A stretch of DNA of 64,000 bases, from the NCBI RefSeq assembly GCF_002119665.1, contig NZ_CP021111.1, forward strand, positions 3,224,001-3,288,000, written 5' to 3'. The DNA is from Bordetella genomosp. 13. GTDB lineage: Bacteria > Pseudomonadota > Gammaproteobacteria > Burkholderiales > Burkholderiaceae_B. The notes beneath the pieces were generated by a model. That model had not been told where the DNA came from. It ran no database searches and saw nothing but the letters and a program-made list of their open reading frames with translations. Positions 1-7,154 of the stretch are shown in pieces. Each line of letters begins with the position of its first letter. The stretch's first letter is position 1. A program made the translations under genes and the position numbers.

Positions 1-629
1 GCTGCCTGGCGCTGATACGCACGCTGACCGACCTGGGCTACCTGTACGAGACCGGCCGCCGCCAGGGCTATTACCCCACGTCGCGCCTGCTGGCCATGGC
101 GCAGGCCATCGCCCGCGCCGATCCGGTGCTGGACCGGGCCTACCCCCGGCTGGCCCAGCTGCGCGAGGCCACGCAGGAAACCGTGGTGATCGCCAAGCTC
201 GACGCCGAGGGACGCGTAGTGTATCTGGACGTACTCGATTCGCCGCACACCATACGCTACGTGGCCATGGCCGGGGAGTTCCGCGAGGCGCATGCCAACT
301 CGCTGGGCAAGGCGCTGCTGTCCACGCTGACGGAGGAAAGGCGCCGGGCACTGCTGTCGCGCCGCCCGCTTACCCGCTACAACGACCGCACGCTGGTCAG
401 CGTGGACGCCATCGAGGACGAACTGGCGCGCTCGCGGACCAGGGGCTGGTTCGCCAACATCGGCGAGTCCATCGCCGACGTCGGAGCCGTCGCCTGGCCG
501 GTGGCGCTGTCGGGCGAGCATTACGCCATCTCCATCGGAGGTCCGGTGCAGCGCATCGAACCCCGCCAGCAAGAATATGCGGCGCTGCTGCGCGAGGCCT
601 GCGCGGCGCTGGAGCAGCGCGGCGGCTAG
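1..629 (+). CDS. IclR-family transcriptional regulator, 5' end outside the window
   Basis: About 208 residues are visible; the reading frame is already open at base 3 and continues upstream, so the start is missing. The first ~30 residues (LALIRTLTDLGYLYETGRRQGYY) look like the end of an IclR winged helix-turn-helix. The rest is the IclR effector domain, with HANSLGKALLSTL and a late IADVGAVAWPV segment. IclR proteins usually repress or activate nearby aromatic or carboxylate catabolic genes. The neighbouring CoA-transferase and acyl-CoA dehydrogenase modules are plausible targets, but that is inference. The stop codon lies inside a 12-bp tandem repeat (617-652). Confidence 0.88.
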   Translation, partial: CLALIRTLTDLGYLYETGRRQGYYPTSRLLAMAQAIARADPVLDRAYPRLAQLREATQETVVIAKLDAEGRVVYLDVLDSPHTIRYVAMAGEFREAHANSLGKALLSTLTEERRRALLSRRPLTRYNDRTLVSVDAIEDELARSRTRGWFANIGESIADVGAVAWPVALSGEHYAISIGGPVQRIEPRQQEYAALLREACAALEQRGG

Positions 630-652
630 CGCGGCGGCTAGCGCGGCGGCCA
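617..652 (+). repeat. Three tandem copies of a 12-bp unit carrying the stop codon of the IclR gene
   Basis: Unit GCGCGGCGGCTA at 617-628, an identical copy at 629-640, and a third at 641-652 ending CCA instead of CTA. Units one and two each supply an in-frame TAG; unit three does not. The unit is a multiple of three, so copy changes keep the frame. Loss of both TAG-bearing units would extend the protein by a few residues to the next TGA. Confidence 0.8.
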
Positions 653-709
653 GCCCGCCTGACCCGCGCCTTGTGGCTGTGACTGCGGCTGCGGCGGCTG
701 CAGTGAGCC

Positions 710-1786
710 CTACCAGCGCACGCCGATGCCGGTGCTGTAGATCGATTCGTTCAGCGACTCTCTTGAACTGCTGACCTGGTTGCGGGCGTACTTCATGTAC
801 AGCGACAGCCAGCTGTTCATGTTGTAGCGCGCGCCCATTTCGCCCGAGACCGACACGTCGGCGTCGCCGTCGAACGGGCGCAGCAGCTCGCCGCGCGCGA
901 ACAGCTCGAACTGCTTGCCGCTGAAATAGTGCACGTAATCCCATCTCAGGCTGTAGGCATAGCTGTTGTCGCTGCCGCCGTCCGAGTAGCCATAGTGCAC
1001 GCGTCCGAACAGCGCCGACAGCGAGAAAGCGCCGCGCTCGTCGTCCCAGAACTGATAGCCCGGCCCGGTGCCGTAGGCGGTCTGGCGGTTCAGGTCTTCC
1101 ACCCAGTCGCGCCTGTGCAGCACCCTTCCCTGCCAGAAGGCTTGCTTGGACAGGAATCGGTCCAGCGTGTAGTCGACGCCATAGTTGTCGGTGTTGACGC
1201 TGGCGTCTTCCTCGCTGCGGGCGTAAGTGGCGTTCAGCGCGTGCCGCCACAGCCCGTGCCGCAACCCGCCCTGCAGGGCAGCCGAGTAATCCTGTGTGTC
1301 GGTGGACGCGCTCTTGAGGTTCGCGGCCAGGTCCAGCCGGCCCGTGAACAGCGCATCATTGAGGAAGGGGCGAGGCCGCACGGCGCTGTTGAGCGACGAT
1401 AGCGGCAGCGGCTCGCCGAGCGGGGCCTCGACCGCATCGCCATCGCCATCGCCATCGCCATCGCCCTGGGCGCCGTACACGACCACCGATCCCGCCTGCG
1501 CCGGCTTCAGCGTCGCCCGGTACGCGCGCTCGTATTCTTCGTCGCGCAAGACCAGCTCGCCATCGCTCTGCATGGTCTTGACCTTCTCGATGGCGATGCG
1601 GATCTCGCCGCCGTAATCGGTATGTATCAGCAGCTTGCCCGCATCCAGCGACCGGATGGTGCCCGAGATGCGGTCACCGTTGTTCAGCCATACGGTATCC
1701 GCGAATGCCAGGCCACCCGCGCCGTACAGCAGGACCAATACGATGAAGCGTGGCAGGCATGAAGCAATCCGTCGCAGATGGAGCAT
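710..1786 (-). CDS. DUF481 family outer-membrane protein (YdiY-like)
   Basis: 358 residues from the ATG at 1786. This start puts a signal peptide (MLHLRRIASCLPRFIVLVLLYGAGGLAFA) at the N-terminus; an upstream in-frame start at 1840 would bury it. The mature N-terminus (DTVWLNNGDRISGTI) is a small beta-rich domain often found before DUF481. A low-complexity Gly-Asp stretch follows. The second half is rich in alternating aromatic and polar strands typical of a DUF481 beta-barrel, ending in an aromatic residue (GVRW) as outer-membrane barrels do. Function is unknown for the family. It stands alone, convergent with the IclR gene and downstream of the enoyl-CoA hydratase. Confidence 0.8.
   Translation of the reverse strand: MLHLRRIASCLPRFIVLVLLYGAGGLAFADTVWLNNGDRISGTIRSLDAGKLLIHTDYGGEIRIAIEKVKTMQSDGELVLRDEEYERAYRATLKPAQAGSVVVYGAQGDGDGDGDGDAVEAPLGEPLPLSSLNSAVRPRPFLNDALFTGRLDLAANLKSASTDTQDYSAALQGGLRHGLWRHALNATYARSEEDASVNTDNYGVDYTLDRFLSKQAFWQGRVLHRRDWVEDLNRQTAYGTGPGYQFWDDERGAFSLSALFGRVHYGYSDGGSDNSYAYSLRWDYVHYFSGKQFELFARGELLRPFDGDADVSVSGEMGARYNMNSWLSLYMKYARNQVSSSRESLNESIYSTGIGVRW
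1436..1465 (-). repeat. In-frame hexanucleotide repeat, five ATCGCC units, encoding Gly-Asp repeats
   Basis: Five perfect copies of ATCGCC on the plus strand (GGCGAT on the coding strand) give a run of alternating Gly and Asp between the N-terminal domain and the barrel of the DUF481 protein. Slippage would change linker length without a frameshift. Confidence 0.9.
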
Positions 1787-1915
1787 GGGCACGTGGGCTG
1801 ACAGCGAAACCCAGCATCCTAAAGAAATGCCGCTGCGCACACACTACAAGCCTTTCCAGAACGCCTCCAAGCCTTTCCGGTCCGACATGACCTGGAAAGA
1901 ACCCCCCCGCCATTC

Positions 1916-2707
1916 CTAACGCCCCTTGAAAACGGGCGCCCGCTTCTCCAGGAAAGCCTGGCGCGCCTCGCGGGCATCCTCGCTGCGGGCCACCTGCGCC
2001 GTCATGTCCTGCTCGTAGCGATAGCCGTCGCGCAGGCTCATGTCCTCGATCGCGTTGGCGGTCTGGATCATCAGCTGCACCGACACCGGGCTCTTGGCAG
2101 CGATCTGGCCGGCAATCGACGCGGCCTCTTCCAACAGCCGATCGGCCGGCACGCAGGCCTCGACCACGCCCAGGCGATACAACTCTTCGCCGGATACGCG
2201 CATGCCGGTCAGCATCATGCGGCGCAGCCGCGAATGGCCGAACAGGCGCTGCGCGTGCTTCACGCCGCCCAGCAGGCCGACGTCGACCTCGGGCAATGCC
2301 AGGCATGACCCTTCGGCGGCCAGCAGAATGTCGCACGATGCCGCGATGCCCAGGCCCGCGCCAAGGGCCGGCCCGTTCAAAGCGGCGATGACGGGCTTGG
2401 GGCATTCGCGGATGGCATGGAACAGTTCGCGCGTGCGACGCGAGTGCTGCGCCAGCCCGCCCGGTGCATCCAGCATCTGGCCGCGGTTCTTCAGGTCCGC
2501 GCCGGCGCAGAATACGCGCCCGCGACCCGTGAGCACGACGCAGCGCACGGCCGGGTCCTGGCCGAACTGGTCCATGGCCAGGGTCAGGTCGAGCAGCAGT
2601 TGCGTGTTCACGGCGTTGACGGGCGGGTGATCCAGCCACACGGTGGCCACATGGTCCTTCAATTCGACGTGCAGGGTGTCGAAGCGGTAATCGGGCGTGT
2701 CGGACAT
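1916..2707 (-). CDS. Enoyl-CoA hydratase/isomerase family protein
   Basis: 263 residues from the ATG at 2707, chosen because AGAGGA precedes it at normal spacing; the open frame runs upstream to 2776 without a ribosome site. It has the crotonase fold signatures: an HPPVNAVN N-terminal strand, the CoA oxyanion loop RVFCAGADLKN, and the central ALNGPALGAGLGIAASCDI helix. The acidic residue of the second active-site loop falls in LPEVDVGLLGG. It would hydrate or isomerise an enoyl-CoA in the cytoplasm. It is the last gene of the minus-strand run Bug2 - LysR - Bug1 - CoA transferase - hydratase, so its substrate is probably the CoA ester made by the adjacent transferase. The true acyl group is unknown. 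Confidence 0.9.
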   Translation of the reverse strand: MSDTPDYRFDTLHVELKDHVATVWLDHPPVNAVNTQLLLDLTLAMDQFGQDPAVRCVVLTGRGRVFCAGADLKNRGQMLDAPGGLAQHSRRTRELFHAIRECPKPVIAALNGPALGAGLGIAASCDILLAAEGSCLALPEVDVGLLGGVKHAQRLFGHSRLRRMMLTGMRVSGEELYRLGVVEACVPADRLLEEAASIAGQIAAKSPVSVQLMIQTANAIEDMSLRDGYRYEQDMTAQVARSEDAREARQAFLEKRAPVFKGR

Positions 2708-2776
2708 GTCGTTCCTCTGTCGGCAGCGATGATGGATTGCGGATGGACACCGGGTGGCCGCGGCCACGACCGGCAA

Positions 2777-4030
2777 TCAGATTGCCTGCTCGGCACGCAG
2801 GTCGGAGATCTCGGCGTCGGACAGCCCCAGTTCGGCCAGCACCTCGTCGGTGTGCTGCCCCAGTGTGGGCGGACCGTCGCTCAGGCGCAGCGAGGCATGG
2901 CGGAAGCGGAACGGACTGCGCACCTGCGGCATGTCCATGCCGTCCGGGTGCGGCACGGAAAAACGCATCTCGCGATGCCGGACCTGCGGATCCTCGAAGA
3001 TCTCGCGGATGTCGTTGATCGGCGCGGACGGCACGCCCTCGCGCTCCAGCGCCGCCAGCAGCGCGCCCTTGTCGTGCTGGATCAATTGCTCGTCCAGCCA
3101 TTGGTCGAGCAGCGGCAGGTTCTCCACGCGGCCGGCATTGGTGCGGAAGCGCTCGTCGCGCGCCATCTCGGGCTGCCCCAGCACGCGGCACAGCTTCTCG
3201 AACTGCGCGTCGGACCCGACGGCCATGATGATGCTGCCGTCGCGGCACTGATAGACCCGCTGCGGCTGGATATTGGGATGACGGTTGCCGCGCCGGGGCG
3301 GCACCTGATTGCTCAGCATGTAGTTCATGGCCTGGTTCGCCAGCAGCGTCACGCCCACGTCGAGCATGGACATGTCGATGTACTCGCCTTCGCCGCTCAC
3401 CTCGCGCCGCGCCAGCGCGGCCAGGATGGCCGTGGCCGAGTACAGGCCGGTGATAAGGTCGACCATGGGCACGCCGATCTTCATCGGGCTGCCGCCTGGG
3501 CGATCATCCGATTCGCCGGTGATGCTCATCAGGCCGCTCATCGCCTGAATCATGAAGTCGTAGGCGGGCTGCCGGGCGCGCGGCCCGGTCTGGCCGAAGC
3601 CGGTGATCGAGCAATAGACCAGGCGAGGATTTTCGGCCCGCAGTTGCTCGTAGCCCAGGCCCAGGCCGTCCAGCACGCCGACCTTGAAATTCTCCAGCAC
3701 CACGTCCGCCTCGCGCGCCATGCGCCGCACCAGCGCCTGGCCGCGCGGCGACTTCAGATTGATCGTCACCGAGCGCTTTCCGCGATTGCAGATCAGGTAG
3801 TAGCCAGACTCGCCGGACTTCTCCCCATCGGGCCTGCGCAGAAACGGAGGGCCCCAGGCCCGCGTATCGTCGCCCACGCCGGGCTGTTCGATCTTGGTCA
3901 CCGATGCGCCCAGGTCGGCCAGGGTCTGGCTGGCCCATGGACCGGCGAGCACGCGGCTCAGGTCGAGCACGCGGATGTGGGACAAGGGATGAGGCTGCTG
4001 GGACGGCATGGTGCTGGGGACTCCGCTCAT
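2777..4030 (-). CDS. CaiB/BaiF family (family III) CoA transferase, copy 1
   Basis: 417 residues. Family III signatures are the N-terminal RVLDLSRVLAGPWASQTLADLGA motif, NRGKRS, and PAYDFMIQAMSG with the presumed catalytic Asp at residue 158. The enzyme moves CoA between a donor thioester and a carboxylic acid. The start ATG overlaps the stop of the upstream Bug gene (ATGA), suggesting translational coupling. A second ATG seven codons in is possible. It sits between a periplasmic carboxylate receptor and an enoyl-CoA hydratase, so it probably activates the imported acid. Substrate cannot be read from the sequence. Confidence 0.92.
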   Translation of the reverse strand: MSGVPSTMPSQQPHPLSHIRVLDLSRVLAGPWASQTLADLGASVTKIEQPGVGDDTRAWGPPFLRRPDGEKSGESGYYLICNRGKRSVTINLKSPRGQALVRRMAREADVVLENFKVGVLDGLGLGYEQLRAENPRLVYCSITGFGQTGPRARQPAYDFMIQAMSGLMSITGESDDRPGGSPMKIGVPMVDLITGLYSATAILAALARREVSGEGEYIDMSMLDVGVTLLANQAMNYMLSNQVPPRRGNRHPNIQPQRVYQCRDGSIIMAVGSDAQFEKLCRVLGQPEMARDERFRTNAGRVENLPLLDQWLDEQLIQHDKGALLAALEREGVPSAPINDIREIFEDPQVRHREMRFSVPHPDGMDMPQVRSPFRFRHASLRLSDGPPTLGQHTDEVLAELGLSDAEISDLRAEQAI

Positions 4031-4980
4031 TGTTTCTGAATACCGGCTTTCTCGATCACGCCGCGCCAGCGGGCCTGCTCTTTGCGCAGCAGGTCCGCCA
4101 TCTGCTCGGGGGTATTGGCGATGGCCAGGATTCCCTGCTCGAGCATGCGCTTCTTGACCTCGGGTTCGGCGATGGTGGCCTGCAGGGCGCCGGCAAGCTT
4201 CTGCACCACGGCCTCCGGCGTGGCCTTGGGCACGGTGATGTAGTTCACCGGCGACGCGTCGTAGCCCGGCAGCGCCCGCGAAATCGGCGCCACGCCGGGC
4301 AGCATCGGCAGTTCCTCGGTGGTGGTCACACCCAGCGGGACGAGGCGGCCGTCGCTGATGAACGCCGTGTAGATGCCCACGGTGTCGATGGCGATGTCTC
4401 CGTTGCCGCCCACCAGGTCCTTCACCGCATCGCCGGTGCCCTTGTACGGGATGTGCTGCAGCTTGATACCCGCCAGCATCTGCAGCAGTTCGCCGTTCAG
4501 GTGGCTCGAGGCGCCTATGCCCGCGCTGACGAAATTCAGTTCGCCCGGCCGCTTCTTTGCCAGCTCGATCAGCTGGGGCAGCGACGTCACGCCCAGCTTC
4601 TTGTTCACGACCAGCACGCTGGGCGCCAGCGACACCTGCGACACCGGGCGCAGATCGGCCGGATCGTAGGGCATGTTCTTCATCAGATAGGGCAGCGTCA
4701 TCTGCTGGCCGGGCGTGGTGTACAGCAGCGTGTAGCCGTCGGGATCCGAACGCGCCACGGCGGCGGCGCCGATCACGCCGCCCGCGCCGGCCTTGTTCTC
4801 GATGATGACCGGCTGCCCCAGTTTCTTGCTCAGGGTGTCCGCCACCACGCGGGCCGTGAGGTCGGCGCCGCCGCCGGGCGCGAACGGCACGATCATGCGG
4901 ATCGGGCGGTCGGGATACGCCGCGTGCGCCGCGCCGGCCACAAGCGCCAGCACGCAGACGCGCATCAGGAATCTAAGCAT
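4027..4980 (-). CDS. Bug/TctC-family periplasmic carboxylate-binding protein, copy 1
   Basis: 317 residues from the ATG at 4980, which has AGGAGA just upstream and opens with a Sec signal peptide ending AGAAHA. The mature protein has the Bug motifs YPDRPIRMIVPFAPGGGADLTAR, ENKAGAGGVIGAAAVARSDPDGYT and a late VAPISRALPGYDA segment. Bug proteins bind small carboxylates in the periplasm, normally for a TctAB permease; no tctA or tctB is in this window. ATGA overlap with the downstream CoA-transferase gene suggests the ligand is that enzyme's substrate. Confidence 0.93.
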   Translation of the reverse strand: MLRFLMRVCVLALVAGAAHAAYPDRPIRMIVPFAPGGGADLTARVVADTLSKKLGQPVIIENKAGAGGVIGAAAVARSDPDGYTLLYTTPGQQMTLPYLMKNMPYDPADLRPVSQVSLAPSVLVVNKKLGVTSLPQLIELAKKRPGELNFVSAGIGASSHLNGELLQMLAGIKLQHIPYKGTGDAVKDLVGGNGDIAIDTVGIYTAFISDGRLVPLGVTTTEELPMLPGVAPISRALPGYDASPVNYITVPKATPEAVVQKLAGALQATIAEPEVKKRMLEQGILAIANTPEQMADLLRKEQARWRGVIEKAGIQKQ

Positions 4981-5038
4981 GGTTGTCTCCTCGGTGCATG
5001 CCCGCGGTCGCAGGCTCGTTGTGATATCTGGAAATGGT

Positions 5039-5986
5039 TCAGTCATGCTCGGGCGGCAGCGCATCGAGCCTGGCCAGCGAAGCCTCGACGACCTCGTGCA
5101 ACAGCCGGGTCACCACTTTCACCGCCTGCGTGGGCCGGTCGGTCAGCATCAGCGACACCATGCGCAGCACGCTGGGCTGCACGATCTCGGCAGCCTGCAG
5201 CTCGCCGCGCTCGACCTCGGCGCAGACCGTGTGCCAGGGCAGCACGGTGTAGCCGGCCCGCCTGACCACCATCTGCTTCTGTATGAAGCCGGAGTCCGCC
5301 TCGACCGGGACGCGGATGTCCACGTCGTGGCGTCGTCCCATCTCGTCGAGCATCATGCGCACCGAAGACGGCTTGCGGGACAGCACCAGCGGAAGGCCGT
5401 CGAGCCGGACGAACGGCACCTGCGGACCGGCCGTCACCTGGTCGCCCGGCGGTCCGATCAGGTACGAAGGCAGGCGCAGCAGCACCTGCTCGTCGCTGCC
5501 CAGCGCATCGTGGCTGCGGTACGGCAGGCCGATGTCGATCTCGCGCCGTTGCAGCCAGGTCTCGATCTGGCCGGCCGCACTCTCGACGATCTGCATGTGG
5601 ATGCCCGGATACTCTTTCTGCACGCGCAGCAGCAGCGGCACGATCAGCGCCTCGCTGAGCGACGGGAGCGTGCCGATGCGCACCGTTCCGGTTACGCGTC
5701 CATGAGCCGCGGCCACGACGTCGCTCAGCGCGTCCGCGCCGGCCAGCACCTGTTCGGCCACGGGCAGCACCTGCTGGCCCAGTTCCGTCAGGCCGACCCC
5801 ACGGCCGTTGCGGGTGAACAGATAGCCGCCGCACTGCTTTTCCAGCATGGACAGGTAGCGGCTGACGGCGGGCTGGCTCACGCCCAGGTCGATCGCCACC
5901 TTCGTGATGCTGCCGCTGCGCGCCACGCGGGCAAAGATGCGCAGCGCGCGCAAGTCCCAGCCCTGGACTTCGTTGGTCTTGGCCAT
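5039..5986 (-). CDS. LysR-family transcriptional regulator
   Basis: 315 residues. The N-terminal helix-turn-helix (FARVARSGSITKVAIDLGVSQPAVSRYLSMLEKQ) is typical; an effector-binding domain follows. It lies inside the catabolic run, four bases after the Bug2 stop and 58 bases before the Bug1 start, so it may be co-transcribed with both. Its likely targets are the promoter region at 6969-7154, shared with the divergent acyl-CoA dehydrogenase gene, and possibly the gap before Bug1. LysR proteins usually respond to a pathway intermediate; the inducer is unknown. Confidence 0.93.
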   Translation of the reverse strand: MAKTNEVQGWDLRALRIFARVARSGSITKVAIDLGVSQPAVSRYLSMLEKQCGGYLFTRNGRGVGLTELGQQVLPVAEQVLAGADALSDVVAAAHGRVTGTVRIGTLPSLSEALIVPLLLRVQKEYPGIHMQIVESAAGQIETWLQRREIDIGLPYRSHDALGSDEQVLLRLPSYLIGPPGDQVTAGPQVPFVRLDGLPLVLSRKPSSVRMMLDEMGRRHDVDIRVPVEADSGFIQKQMVVRRAGYTVLPWHTVCAEVERGELQAAEIVQPSVLRMVSLMLTDRPTQAVKVVTRLLHEVVEASLARLDALPPEHD

Positions 5987-5990
5987 GGGC

Positions 5991-6968
5991 TTACTGCGCG
6001 GACAGTTTCTCGGCGGCGATGATGGCGCTCCAGCGTTCGACCTCGCTGTCGAAGAACGCCCGGAATGCGGCCTGGTCGCGGTAGATCGCCACCGCGCCCA
6101 TGTCGGCGGCGCGCTGCTTCACGACGGGGTTCTCGACCACTTGGCGCAAGCGGGACTGCAAGGCCTGCACCACGGGTTGCGGCGTCCCGGCGGCCACGAA
6201 GATGCCCCACCAGCTCGAGGCATAGACACCGCGCACGCCCAGTTCGTCCAGCGTCGGCAAGTCCGGAACCTCGGCCAGGCGTTCGGGGGCCGCCACCGCG
6301 ATGGCGCGGATGCGCCCGGACTGCACGTGCGGCATCGCCTGCGCCGTGTCGAAGTACGCGTCGACCTGGCCGCCCAGGAAATCGTTGATCGCGGCGGACG
6401 TGCCGCGATAGCTGACATGCGTGACACGCAGGCCCAGTTGCCGCGCGAACAACGCGGCAGCCAGGTTGGGACTCGACCCGACGCCGGAATTGGCGAACGT
6501 CATGCGCCCCGGCTCCTGCTTCGCATAGGCGATCAGCCCTGGCAGATCCTGCGGCAGGCCGGATCGCACGTACAGGATCAACGGGCTGATGGCGACCTGC
6601 GCCACGGGCACGATATCGCGCGGCTCGTACGGCAGGGCCTTGATCATGGCGGGGTTGGTGGCGGTGCCGACACTGCCCAACAACAGCGTGCGGCCGTCGC
6701 CCTTGCTCTTGGCGACGAAGGCAGTGCCGATGGCGCCCCCTCCTCCGGCCCGGTTGTCGACCAGGACGGATTGCTTCTGCCCCTCTTGCAGCTGCTCGGC
6801 CAGCACGCGTCCGTACAGATCCGTGATGCCTCCCACCGCATAGGGCACCACGATGCGCTCCACTTGCGCGTCCGCGGAATCGGCCGCTTGCGCGGATGCC
6901 GCCGCGCAAGCCAGGTTCAATGCAAGCCCGCCGATGCCGGCCGCCAGCCATGTCTTCCAGGTGCCCAT
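5991..6968 (-). CDS. Bug/TctC-family periplasmic carboxylate-binding protein, copy 2
   Basis: 325 residues with an N-terminal signal peptide (MGTWKTWLAAGIGGLALNL then AxA cleavage near ASAQA). Bug signatures present are VERIVVPYAVGGITDLYGRV, DNRAGGGGAIGTAFVAKSKGDG and the ELGVRGVYASSWWGIF region. It begins the minus-strand run and is divergent from the two-domain acyl-CoA dehydrogenase, so it is probably controlled by the LysR protein encoded immediately after it. No membrane partner is encoded nearby. Confidence 0.92.
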   Translation of the reverse strand: MGTWKTWLAAGIGGLALNLACAAASAQAADSADAQVERIVVPYAVGGITDLYGRVLAEQLQEGQKQSVLVDNRAGGGGAIGTAFVAKSKGDGRTLLLGSVGTATNPAMIKALPYEPRDIVPVAQVAISPLILYVRSGLPQDLPGLIAYAKQEPGRMTFANSGVGSSPNLAAALFARQLGLRVTHVSYRGTSAAINDFLGGQVDAYFDTAQAMPHVQSGRIRAIAVAAPERLAEVPDLPTLDELGVRGVYASSWWGIFVAAGTPQPVVQALQSRLRQVVENPVVKQRAADMGAVAIYRDQAAFRAFFDSEVERWSAIIAAEKLSAQ

Positions 6969-7154
6969 CGCCTTTGTCTCCTCGCCTATGCGGCTGTTCT
7001 GAATCCATGGGGAATTCTAAGGAGTCGCCGCCATGTGGAGACATGGAATTCCTGATAGCAGTCCTTAGCTTTCCGTTATGAACCGCCCACCGGTTCCTAC
7101 CTAGAATTCCGCCACGCAGGCAATGCTTCCCGCATGCATCCAGGAAGGATCTCA
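6969..7154. promoter_or_regulatory. Divergent promoter region with repeated GGAATTC elements and an inverted repeat
   Basis: The 186-bp gap between divergent Bug2 and the acyl-CoA dehydrogenase gene holds GGAATTCTA at 7011-7019 and its exact reverse complement TAGAATTCC at 7102-7110. Between them lie GGAATTCC at 7045-7052 and the inverted repeat CCATGT-GGAG-ACATGG at 7031-7046. These are candidate operators for the adjacent LysR regulator or the upstream IclR regulator. No binding evidence exists beyond the symmetry. Confidence 0.5.

Noticed and set aside
1436-1465. Possible CRISPR-like repeat
   Set aside because: The units are contiguous hexamers with no spacers and lie in frame in a coding region.
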